Positions 1 through 6,749 of a DNA stretch of 17,199 bases are shown here, piece after piece. Position 1 is the first letter of the stretch; each line of letters opens with the position of its first letter. Below the pieces are notes generated by a model. It had not been told where the DNA came from. It was given only the letters and a program-made list of their open reading frames with translations, and did no database searches. The stretch is from Cytophagales bacterium (GTDB taxonomy: Bacteria; Bacteroidota; Bacteroidia; Cytophagales; Cyclobacteriaceae): the NCBI GenBank assembly GCA_029262935.1, contig JAJCYK010000254.1, forward strand, positions 1 through 17,199. The letters are read 5' to 3'. The translations under genes were made by a program, and so were the position numbers.

Positions 1-18
1 CATCATTTAACTAAAGTA

Positions 19-816
19 TTAGACAATTGTCTTTTCGAGCCTATTTCGTTTCTCCAATTTTATAGGAAAAAGTTTTTCTGCTTCAACTAAATCATGAACA
101 GTATCAATCTCATACCAAGGTTCGTGGTCAAAAGAAACTGATTTAAATGTAAGGCTTTTGTCATCAATCATATCCGATAAAACGACTTCATAATAACAGT
201 TGACACTACCTTGAGCAATATATTGGTTTAGTCTTTTGACTATTGCCCGCCAGGATAAAAGTGAAAAGCTGTATATATTAACTGTTTTATAACGAATATC
301 TGTATAGGCTTCCGTGGTTCCTTTTTGAAACTGAGTAACCTGATGCAGTTCATTAACAGTAACAGTAGTTCCATTTAGCCAAGGCTGCATTTTTGCAATG
401 GCCATTCTATCAGGGAAAACCATTTCATCAAGTAAAGATGTACTTAAAACCAAATCACTTTCAAATAGCACAAAAGGTTCATTTATCAGGCCACGTGCCA
501 TCCAAAGTGAATAAATGTTGTTAGTGGTTTGGTAAAGAGGACTATCAACATACTCAATTGTTAAATCATGCGATTTAGTACCAAGAAAATCCATGATACA
601 TTGTTTTTGATAGCCCGTAACTATTACAAGTCGTTTAAATCCTTGTTTTTTTATATTATCGACAAGTCTTTGAATAATTGATATTTCGTTGACAAGGGTA
701 AGACATTTGGGTGAGCTTTTTGTTAATGGGAAAAGGCGACTACCTGTACCAGCAGCAAGAAGTAATGCTGTGGTAATACGATCGTCACCATTGGAATGGT
801 GCGAATTAAAATTCAT
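19..816 (-). CDS. LicC/PntC-like nucleotidyltransferase (sugar- or phosphocholine-type NTP transferase)
   Basis: Predicted cytosolic enzyme of 265 aa that transfers a nucleotidyl group from an NTP to a phosphorylated small molecule. The NTP-binding signature LLAAGTGSRLFPLT is at residues 19-32 with the conserved PK at 36-37. A probable metal-binding Asp is at 121 (FESDLVL) and a second acidic site at 238 (WYEIDTVHDL). The stretch NNIYSLWMA (99-107) is typical of LicC/PntC-type cytidylyltransferases acting on phosphocholine or 2-aminoethylphosphonate, rather than of glucose-1-phosphate enzymes. That substrate is inferred by resemblance only; a sugar phosphate remains possible. The ATG at 814-816 is chosen. 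An upstream GTG at 865-867 would add 17 residues that precede the domain and look non-conserved. The gene runs off towards the left edge of the window, so partner genes such as a kinase, transferase or PEP mutase are not visible. Confidence 0.8.
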   Translation of the reverse strand: MNFNSHHSNGDDRITTALLLAAGTGSRLFPLTKSSPKCLTLVNEISIIQRLVDNIKKQGFKRLVIVTGYQKQCIMDFLGTKSHDLTIEYVDSPLYQTTNNIYSLWMARGLINEPFVLFESDLVLSTSLLDEMVFPDRMAIAKMQPWLNGTTVTVNELHQVTQFQKGTTEAYTDIRYKTVNIYSFSLLSWRAIVKRLNQYIAQGSVNCYYEVVLSDMIDDKSLTFKSVSFDHEPWYEIDTVHDLVEAEKLFPIKLEKRNRLEKTIV

Positions 817-873
817 ACGTATTCGTTTGGTGGCATCAAAGAAACGTAAACACTCTCTTACAAGCACTTAGGT

Positions 874-890
874 GTACTAATTATTAGTAC
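874..890. promoter_or_regulatory. 17-bp perfect palindrome, candidate operator
   Basis: GTACTAAT-T-ATTAGTAC is an 8+1+8 perfect inverted repeat 57 bp upstream of the nucleotidyltransferase ATG. The one-base centre and AT-rich arms suit a dimeric DNA-binding protein better than an RNA hairpin. The binding protein is unknown. Confidence 0.4.
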
Positions 891-1022
891 TCTGATGGCG
901 GGATTGTTACTGATAACTCAACTATAAGTATGAAGTCTGCTGATTTGTAATTGGATGCTATGATAGCTTATCAACAAAAATTATAGTGAATGATTGAAAT
1001 CACAAGGTTCGTAATCCTGTTA

Positions 1023-1030
1023 CAAAGGTA
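1023..1030 (-). promoter_or_regulatory. Possible Bacteroidota -7 promoter element (TACCTTTG)
   Basis: On the minus strand this reads TACCTTTG, a perfect match to the TAnnTTTG -7 consensus of Bacteroidota primary sigma factors. No TTG -33 element sits at the usual spacing, and the leader to the nucleotidyltransferase ATG would be about 200 nt, so the call is weak. Confidence 0.28.
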
Positions 1031-1279
1031 CTCAAAATTACAGTCATACTAGCGGTGGTTCGGTCTTCTTTATATTTTGAATGATTTATAAACAGTATAA
1101 ACGATCAAAAGTGAAATATGGTCCTACAAACACATCCTGTATAGCGGTTGATATAAAAAGTGGGTAAGTGATCTTGCAGTTTGTATCAATCGCTACATTG
1201 AAACAAATTCCATTCCCCTACCTTAAATGGATAGGATTTTATATTTCACATGGTTGATGAGTCACCAACCCAATAATCT

Positions 1280-2137
1280 ATGGAAATCACGACAGAGTAC
1301 TGGTATTTGCTGCCTGCCTCCATTGTCATAGCTACTATAGCGATGTCATCTGGTATTGGGGGAGCGGTTTTCTTTTCGCCACTATTTATGATCGGCCTGC
1401 AGTTGGAACCTAAGATCGCAATTGGAGCAGCCTTAGCAACAGAGCTCTTTGGATTTAGCTCAGGGCTTTATGCCTATTGGAAATCCAAACTCATCGATTT
1501 TAATCTAGGATTATCGCTCTTGGTGATTTCCATACCTTTCGCCATCCTAGGTACAGTGTATGGTGATTTGGTTCCACCAATGGTTCTGAAGGCCATATTT
1601 GCCATTGGGATCATTTTTATTGGCTATCAATTGTACATTTCTTGGCGCGAAGAAGAGAGAGAGAAACTTGCAGCAGAACACAAAAAAGAGTTTGAAGTAA
1701 TCCATGAAAGTGAGCTTACAGATGTTGCAGGGACGACATACAAGTATACTGTCTGCAATAAAAATATGGGGCGCATGTTTGCCGCTGTTGGAGGAGCCTT
1801 TTTAGGAATGATTTCCGTTGGACTGGCCGAGCTGCAAGAATATCACTTAGTGGCCAAATGCAAAGTCCCCGCCAAGGTAGCTATAGCCACCTCAATATTT
1901 GTAGTGGTCGTGACCGTTTTAGTAGCCTCAGTAGGACACTTTTATGAGTTTGCCGTTGAAGGTGGAGAGGTGCTTAATCAGGTGATGAACATCATTGTCT
2001 TCACCATACCAGGGGTCATCATCGGTGGTCAGTTGGGCCCAAAACTTCAAGAAAAAGTTCCTGCGGATAAAATGAAAGTAGCCATTTCTATATTGTTTAT
2101 TGTCGTAGGCATTTTTATGTTATACACATTAATTTAG
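1280..2137 (+). CDS. TauE/SafE-family (DUF81) membrane permease
   Basis: Predicted inner-membrane protein of 285 aa with about eight hydrophobic segments: roughly 9-31, 45-65, 74-96, 101-122, 165-185, 197-220, 235-256 and 266-285. The glycine-rich SGIGGAVFFSP (24-34) is the first-half signature of TauE/SafE permeases, which move sulfite, sulfonates or other small anions. A charged cytosolic loop (about 122-164) separates the two halves. The second half carries MISVGLAELQEYHL (177-190) followed by VPAKVAIATS, which belongs to a subfamily lacking the canonical GGGxxxVP repeat. The substrate cannot be read from sequence. The ATG at 1280 has no obvious Shine-Dalgarno, as is usual in Bacteroidota. 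It is convergent with the fic gene and appears monocistronic. Confidence 0.8.
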   Translation: MEITTEYWYLLPASIVIATIAMSSGIGGAVFFSPLFMIGLQLEPKIAIGAALATELFGFSSGLYAYWKSKLIDFNLGLSLLVISIPFAILGTVYGDLVPPMVLKAIFAIGIIFIGYQLYISWREEEREKLAAEHKKEFEVIHESELTDVAGTTYKYTVCNKNMGRMFAAVGGAFLGMISVGLAELQEYHLVAKCKVPAKVAIATSIFVVVVTVLVASVGHFYEFAVEGGEVLNQVMNIIVFTIPGVIIGGQLGPKLQEKVPADKMKVAISILFIVVGIFMLYTLI

Positions 2138-2142
2138 AATTA

Positions 2143-2180
2143 AAAAACACTAGTAAAATTCAATTGATTAGTGCGTTTTT
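2143..2180. terminator. Possible bidirectional intrinsic terminator between convergent genes
   Basis: An A-tract followed by CACTA (2148-2152) pairs with TAGTG (2169-2173), which is followed by CG and a run of five T (2176-2180). The A-run and T-run can extend the stem past a two-base bulge. It sits just after the permease stop and 20 bp from the fic stop, where a shared terminator is expected. The GC content of the stem is low, so it is only plausible. Confidence 0.4.
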
Positions 2181-2199
2181 ATAATGGTATGAACGTTCC

Positions 2200-3318
2200 T
2201 TATTCACCAAGGATATTATAAAGTTCTATGTTCTTATAATAGTGGTGCCCTGAAATTTCAACCCGCTCTAAAATTTTCTCTTTAATCAAAGTTTCAAAGA
2301 CCAATCTTGCCGTGTTGACACTACCATATACGTTGGAGGTTAGATGTTTGGTAGTGGTAAAAGGATGTGCGAAGAGTGTTGAAACTAACTTTTGAGGGTT
2401 CCGGATCTTAGTGTTTTTGACAATGTGATCTTCTATGGCTTCTTTGGCCGACATGATCCGGTTGATTTTGTCATAAGTATCTTTACTGGTTACCCGAACA
2501 ACATCTAGCATATAAAGAATGTAATTTTGCCAGTCTGCCCTTTGAGTAACACCCGATATTGTGTGATAATATTGATCCTTGGTTCGTAGAATGTATTTGC
2601 TCATATACAATATAGGCATGTCCAATAGTCCTTGTTGTTTCAGATAAAGAACATTCAATATTCTACCGGTCCGACCATTACCATCTCTGAAAGGGTGAAT
2701 GGCTTCAAATTGCAAATGACCAATTATCATTTTTAAAATTGGATCAATTGGAAATTGTTCATCATTATTTAAGAAGGACATCAAGTTATTTAATTTGTCT
2801 TCTAGTATCCCATCCCCTCTAGGAGGCGTATAGATCCTTTCTCCTGCCCCCATTTCTGAACCGCCACGGCTTATAAACACATCTGCAAAATTTGGTCTTA
2901 AGGTATCTTTGGTATTTTTAATGATTTGAAACAACTCAATTATTAATGAGACGTCAATGGCCTTTGAGCCTTCTAAATACTTATTCCCATGCCATATTGC
3001 CTCACGATAGCGTAGTACTTCTTTTGAAGCACCTGACTCCCGTTCCTTATGGTCTTTTGAAAAGGCTTTATAAAGTTCGTCATCGGTAGTGAAGACGTTT
3101 TCAATTGCTGATGATTGCTTTGCCTCCTGAAGAGAGATGGTACTTATCAGCAGGCTTTGATCCGCTAAAACGGCGCTTCGGCCTTGAAGCATGCCCATGG
3201 CAGCTTTAGCTTCACCTAATTTTTCTAGAATATCTAAGGTTCTTACATACTCATCACCAATTGGTAAAGACGGCAGACCATTCCATGGAGTATTGCGGTT
3301 GGGATTAATAGTATACAT
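2200..3318 (-). CDS. Fic-family protein, class II (Fic_N + Fic core + C-terminal winged helix)
   Basis: Predicted cytosolic AMP-transferase (adenylyltransferase) of 372 aa that would modify a protein hydroxyl using ATP. Residues 1-90 look like the Fic_N domain and carry the inhibitory motif (S/T)xxxE(G/N) as SSAIEN at 69-74, so E73 would block productive ATP binding. The Fic core holds the intact catalytic motif HPFRDGNGRTGR at 208-219, with H208 as catalytic base. Residues about 305-372 look like a winged-helix domain, giving the architecture of SoFic-type proteins. Family knowledge suggests self-regulation or modification of a housekeeping target; the target is unknown. The ATG at 3316-3318 is preferred. 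A TTG at 3349-3351 would add 11 residues and place a repeat unit of the upstream operator array inside the coding sequence. No cognate antitoxin gene is adjacent, as expected for class II, where the inhibitor is built in. Confidence 0.88.
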   Translation of the reverse strand: MYTINPNRNTPWNGLPSLPIGDEYVRTLDILEKLGEAKAAMGMLQGRSAVLADQSLLISTISLQEAKQSSAIENVFTTDDELYKAFSKDHKERESGASKEVLRYREAIWHGNKYLEGSKAIDVSLIIELFQIIKNTKDTLRPNFADVFISRGGSEMGAGERIYTPPRGDGILEDKLNNLMSFLNNDEQFPIDPILKMIIGHLQFEAIHPFRDGNGRTGRILNVLYLKQQGLLDMPILYMSKYILRTKDQYYHTISGVTQRADWQNYILYMLDVVRVTSKDTYDKINRIMSAKEAIEDHIVKNTKIRNPQKLVSTLFAHPFTTTKHLTSNVYGSVNTARLVFETLIKEKILERVEISGHHYYKNIELYNILGE

Positions 3319-3459
3319 ATCAGTTTTAAGTGAATTTTGATATTTACACAAATAAACCTATCATTTTTGATATTTAAAAGAATACAGATATCATTTTTTG
3401 CATATTTTTGATATTTATGTCAAATATCCTATCAGTTTTGATATCCAGAATACTGCAAA
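3318..3459. repeat. Diverged 71-bp tandem direct repeat (two copies plus start of a third)
   Basis: Bases 3318-3388 and 3389-3459 align without gaps, with 49 of 71 positions identical by hand count. The conserved positions concentrate on the TATCA and TGATA half-sites and the adjoining T-runs, while the spacers have diverged. A third copy starts at 3460 with TATCA and then loses similarity. This indicates an old tandem duplication kept under selection for its binding sites. Confidence 0.6.
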
Positions 3460-3473
3460 TATCAATTTTCATA
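3318..3473. promoter_or_regulatory. Periodic TATCA/TGATA operator array upstream of fic
   Basis: Two perfect palindromes TATCA-N4-TGATA lie at 3359-3372 and 3430-3443. A near-perfect one (TATCA-ATTT-TCATA) lies at 3460-3473. Half-sites lie at 3318-3322 and 3389-3393 (TATCA) and at 3338-3342 and 3409-3413 (TGATA). If each half-site is treated as one side of a 14-bp site, the site centres are spaced 11, 30, 30, 11, 30 and 30 bp. The array ends one base inside the fic ATG, so an occupied array should block fic transcription. Autoregulation through the Fic winged helix is an inference. Confidence 0.65.
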
Positions 3474-3613
3474 GCGTGGGTACAATACCAGGTGAACGAT
3501 GTCCACTGAATTGGAGATCATTTTTGCAAACCAGGTTTCTTTAGCGTATCATGGCGTATCACAGCACATTAGCCAGATCAAATTGATAGGTAATTAAAGA
3601 AAACCCCTTGTTT
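3474..3613. other. Remaining fic/GPH intergenic region with extra half-sites
   Basis: Two copies of GCGTATCA lie exactly 10 bp apart at 3544-3551 and 3554-3561. A short palindrome ATCAA-A-TTGAT lies at 3577-3587, about 27 bp before the transporter ATG. These reuse the TATCA half-site but do not fall on the 71-bp grid of the fic array. No -33/-7 promoter pair for the transporter was recognised. Confidence 0.35.
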
Positions 3614-5050
3614 ATGAGTGATTCAATTAACGCAACCTCTGCGAGAGTACCCTTTGCAGATAAAGTTGCTTTTGGCATCGGTATGCTTGCCAATCAAATG
3701 TTTCCCGCAGCGCTAGCTATTTTCATGGTGGTACTGGTCCAAGATTTAGGATTTCCAGGCTGGATGTGGGGCATCTTATTTTTCTTACCTAGAATATTCG
3801 ATGCCTTCACGGATCCTGTTGTGGGGTTCATATCCGACAATACCAAATCACGTTGGGGTAGGCGAAGACAATATGTTTTCTTAGGGGCTATTATAATGGG
3901 GGTCTCTTTTGTGATCATGTGGCAACTATATAGAGCTAATGGGGTCGAGTATAATTTTACCTATTTCCTCCTGTGGTCTTTTGTCTTCTATATAGGGTTA
4001 ACGATTTTCAGTGTTCCTTATGTCGCTATGGGTTATGAAATGAGCAACGACTTTCATGAACGCACCAACATTATGGCCGTTGCGCAATGGATTGGTCAAT
4101 GGGCCTGGGTCATCGCACCTTGGTTTTGGGTGATCATGTATGACAACGGTTGGTTCGAATCTGCTGATGTGGCTACCAGGCAACTTGCCCTCTGGGTAGG
4201 TATTGCCTGTATGATTTTTGCTATGGTGCCAGCGATTTTCCTGAAAAGTAAATCCACCATCGATGCGAACTATTCACCATTAACGGTAAGAAACATTGGG
4301 AGTAGCCTCAGGGAAATTTGGCAAGGCTTTAAGGAAGCTTTTAGGTCATTACCTTTTAAAAAACTATGCCTTGCTACCTTTTTCATTTACAATGGTTTTT
4401 ATACTATTGCGAGCTTTTCTTTTTTCATTGTGGTGCATTACCTGTTTAACGGTGATGCCGGAGCGGCTGGAGTTTGGCCTACACTTTTCGGTAGCATTGG
4501 GGCTCTTGCTACAACTTTCTTTGTAATTCCTATAGTCACTAAAATGTCTAAGAAAATGGGAAAAAAGAAAGCGTTTATAGTCTCACAAGCCATTTCCATT
4601 ATAGGGTATATTATGCTTTGGTTTCTCTTTGTCCCAGGAAAGCCTTATATGTTCATATTCGCATTGCCATTTTTTTCATTTGGCATTGGCAGCTTATTTA
4701 CTCTGATGATGTCTATGACAGCCGATGTTATTGATCTTGACGAATTAACGACCGGAAAACGAAGAGAAGGTGTGTTTGGAGCTATTTATTGGTGGATGGT
4801 CAAGTTTGGATTCGCTATTGCCGGTTTATTAAGCGGCACCATCATGACTTTGGTAGGTTTTAACCCGGATATTACTACCCAGCCAGAAGGTGCCATCACG
4901 GGGTTGAGGGCCTTTTATTCTGGCCTCCCTATTCTTTGTACCTGTATCGCCATCTACGTTATGCGCAGCTATGATATGACAGAAGCAAGAGCAATTGACA
5001 TAAAACGTCAGCTAGAAGCACGTGCACTGAATACCGCAATCACTAACTAA
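3614..5050 (+). CDS. GPH-family (MelB-like) sugar/cation symporter, MFS superfamily
   Basis: Predicted 12-segment inner-membrane transporter of 478 aa that imports a glycoside, pentoside or hexuronide with Na+ or H+. The family signature is clear near residues 60-85: PRIFDAFTDPVVGFISD followed by RWGRRRQ. D63 and D67 match the cation-binding aspartates of helix II in MelB. A second conserved cytosolic segment after the sixth helix (KSLPFKK-type context, about 230-245) and TADVIDLDEL followed by KRREG (about 372-388) fit the C-terminal half of GPH proteins. The ATG at 3614 is preferred over a TTG at 3608, which adds only two residues. The gene stands alone on the plus strand, diverges from fic, and is convergent with an exported-protein gene. 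The sugar is unknown. Confidence 0.88.
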   Translation: MSDSINATSARVPFADKVAFGIGMLANQMFPAALAIFMVVLVQDLGFPGWMWGILFFLPRIFDAFTDPVVGFISDNTKSRWGRRRQYVFLGAIIMGVSFVIMWQLYRANGVEYNFTYFLLWSFVFYIGLTIFSVPYVAMGYEMSNDFHERTNIMAVAQWIGQWAWVIAPWFWVIMYDNGWFESADVATRQLALWVGIACMIFAMVPAIFLKSKSTIDANYSPLTVRNIGSSLREIWQGFKEAFRSLPFKKLCLATFFIYNGFYTIASFSFFIVVHYLFNGDAGAAGVWPTLFGSIGALATTFFVIPIVTKMSKKMGKKKAFIVSQAISIIGYIMLWFLFVPGKPYMFIFALPFFSFGIGSLFTLMMSMTADVIDLDELTTGKRREGVFGAIYWWMVKFGFAIAGLLSGTIMTLVGFNPDITTQPEGAITGLRAFYSGLPILCTCIAIYVMRSYDMTEARAIDIKRQLEARALNTAITN

Positions 5051-5123
5051 GAGTCACTCGTCATGGCACAACAGGGAACATTCAACCAAGGTGCCGTCAG
5101 TGGCTAGTAATGCTGGTGCTCAT

Positions 5124-5717
5124 TTATCTAATTAGCGCTTCCAAATCTAAAAGTGGGATGATCTTCCAAGTTTCATCTGGGTTCAGATGGGTACTTTTTA
5201 CCGTCACGGCAAACCGACCCTTATAGACGAATTGCACTTCCGTACTATTGACTTTCTTACGGTACGTTTCCTGTCCAGTGATTCCATTTACCGTCGACAC
5301 TTTTTGATGTTTACTGGCATCTTCCGTCTCAAATGGCATACTGTTCATCATGACCAAAGCGGATACTATGCCTGAGCCAGTAGGACCAGCCCCGTCAATG
5401 ATTCCCAAACTAATGGATTTGTTTTTTTTATTCAGGGCATCTCCCCCGCTTGCGGTAGTTAAAAACTCTGGCTCATCCGTAGTATTGTATATGGCCTCAA
5501 TAGAGGACACACCAGGAGATTCTGGGGTTTTAATACTGATGCGTTCCATCCCACTGAGGTTTTCTGGTAACCACATTTTTAGCTTCTCATTAGTAAGCGG
5601 TGTTTCATGTTTTAGCTTCTCCATGCTCTTTTGAAAATCCATGGGGTTCTGGGCCATACCCACAGTGGTTATCATTGCCATACAGATAATAATTGTCAGT
5701 ACTTTATATAGTTTCAT
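5124..5717 (-). CDS. Exported protein of unknown function
   Basis: This 197-aa product starts with a signal peptide: the basic MKLYK, a hydrophobic core to about residue 20, and a likely cleavage near MAQ (21-23). I do not recognise a named domain. The mature part has a glycine-rich stretch (GIIDGAGPTGSG, about 110-121) and ends in alternating strands with VYKGRFAVTV and PLLDLEAL. That pattern is reminiscent of periplasmic proteins that assess or bind other envelope proteins, but no function should be assigned. It lies 100 bp downstream of the DUF4412-like gene on the same strand and may be cotranscribed with it. The absence of a cysteine at the cleavage site argues against a lipoprotein. Confidence 0.7.
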   Translation of the reverse strand: MKLYKVLTIIICMAMITTVGMAQNPMDFQKSMEKLKHETPLTNEKLKMWLPENLSGMERISIKTPESPGVSSIEAIYNTTDEPEFLTTASGGDALNKKNKSISLGIIDGAGPTGSGIVSALVMMNSMPFETEDASKHQKVSTVNGITGQETYRKKVNSTEVQFVYKGRFAVTVKSTHLNPDETWKIIPLLDLEALIR

Positions 5718-5817
5718 TTTGGTTGTTTATTTGTTGATATTTAATCTATAAGCGTGCGCCTCAGAAGAAATCAAGTGCCCGGACTCTTTGCTGGGTTTTC
5801 CGGCGATTCAAAAGTCA

Positions 5818-6579
5818 TTATTTAGAGCGTAATCCTTTTAAAGTACCTCCGTTCATTACTTGATACTGTGCCAATGTGTAGGTCTTTTTCTCTTCTTTAA
5901 TTTCCACTATTTCCATATGGACTTTCCCTTTTTTTCCGCTGGTCTCTACGTCCATTTCCATCATAAACCCTTCTTCCGTGTTGGGCATCTGAAAGCGGTT
6001 CTTTTTATTATTCTTAAAGGTTTGGTTCAGGCTATTTGCGTATCCTTGATGATTTACCGGTGCTTCTGTGGTGATCCACATGGTACCATTCATTTCGGTA
6101 TTGCTGATGGTATATTCCAGGCAGTTATAATCGAGAATCTTCTTGGTGCGCCCCGTTTTGACGATGGAAACATCGGGACTTGATTCAGTACTAGCTTGCA
6201 TCAAAGCATCCAGTGGTACTACTTGAGCTATTTTGTTTTGCTCCATAAAGGTGATAGTAGCTTTATGGCCATAATCCAATACTGTGGTCATACCCAAAGC
6301 TTCCCCTTTAGTTTTACTGTTATCCGCTGAAATTTGTACCATCTCGGTGGAATGGTATTTACCCTCATTTGGGAATCGGGTTATAAATTCCAGGGACGTA
6401 GATTTCCCTTTGGATTCTGTAGCCATATGATAGACTACTTTAGTGTCAAAATGGTATTGCTCTGCAATTGGGGTCTCTTTACCCGCCACCATTTGACCAA
6501 ATTTTTTTCCTAATTGGCCCAGGGCAGGATTCTGAATAGCTAGCCCCATAAGGGTAGTAATAACCAGTATCTTGTTCAT
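5818..6579 (-). CDS. DUF4412-like exported protein
   Basis: This 253-aa product has a signal peptide at about residues 1-22 (MNKILVITTLMGLA followed by a cut near ALGQ). The mature protein is mainly beta-strand in character. Its segment KKILDYNCLEYTI, followed by a tryptophan strand (GTMWITTEAP), resembles the DUF4412 family of Bacteroidota periplasmic or outer-membrane-associated proteins, whose role is not established. The ATG at 6577-6579 is chosen because it puts the hydrophobic segment at the N-terminus; the upstream in-frame ATG at 6631-6633 would bury it behind 18 residues. The next gene downstream is another exported protein 100 bp away, suggesting a two-gene envelope unit. The region just upstream holds a 12-bp repeat that may be regulatory. 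Confidence 0.75.
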   Translation of the reverse strand: MNKILVITTLMGLAIQNPALGQLGKKFGQMVAGKETPIAEQYHFDTKVVYHMATESKGKSTSLEFITRFPNEGKYHSTEMVQISADNSKTKGEALGMTTVLDYGHKATITFMEQNKIAQVVPLDALMQASTESSPDVSIVKTGRTKKILDYNCLEYTISNTEMNGTMWITTEAPVNHQGYANSLNQTFKNNKKNRFQMPNTEEGFMMEMDVETSGKKGKVHMEIVEIKEEKKTYTLAQYQVMNGGTLKGLRSK

Positions 6580-6711
6580 AAGTTTGTATTCATATTTGCC
6601 TTCGAAAAGAGGCCCAGAACTGCTAAAGGGCACTTTTTTAGTTCCTTATGCCATACTCCGCGTTGAGCACGGCAGGATGATCCAAATTAAAAGCATCTGG
6701 GGGTATTACTA

Positions 6712-6744
6712 TTATTCAAAAGGGAATAAAACTTATTCAAAAGG
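6712..6744. promoter_or_regulatory. Phased 12-bp direct repeat, candidate regulator site
   Basis: TTATTCAAAAGG occurs identically at 6712-6723 and 6733-6744, a 21-bp period or about two helical turns. Between them GAATAA-AAC-TTATTC (6724-6738) forms a 6-3-6 inverted repeat. It lies about 130-165 bp upstream of the DUF4412-like ATG, directly after the araC-type gene. The GAATAA core also appears in the repeats upstream of that regulator. Confidence 0.35.
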
Positions 6745-6749
6745 TAAAA

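Larger units (their letters stand above)
817..1279. other. Divergent intergenic region without a gene
   Basis: This 463-base gap separates the divergent nucleotidyltransferase and permease genes. No convincing reading frame or RNA gene was seen. It holds the 17-bp palindrome at 874-890, a second inverted repeat TGATA-GCT-TATCA at 961-973, and a match to the Bacteroidota -7 element on the minus strand at 1023-1030. I found no clear promoter for the permease on the plus strand. Confidence 0.5.

Noticed and set aside
3319..3351. Longer Fic start at a TTG (3349-3351) adding 11 residues
   Set aside because: An ATG at 3316-3318 begins directly at the Fic_N domain, and the extra stretch overlaps a unit of the operator repeat, so it is better read as regulatory DNA.
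5065..5095. GGCAC/GTGCC inverted repeat as a terminator of the transporter gene
   Set aside because: The stem is only 5 bp with a loop of about 21 bases and no T-run follows.
5063..5107. 14-codon reading frame (MAQQGTFNQGAVSG) after the transporter
   Set aside because: It is too short to support as a gene, with no ribosome binding site or context. Chance is the simplest explanation.
5730..5745. TTGATATTTAA upstream of the exported-protein gene as another site of the fic array
   Set aside because: Only the TGATA half is present, without the partner half at the 4-base spacing or any periodicity.
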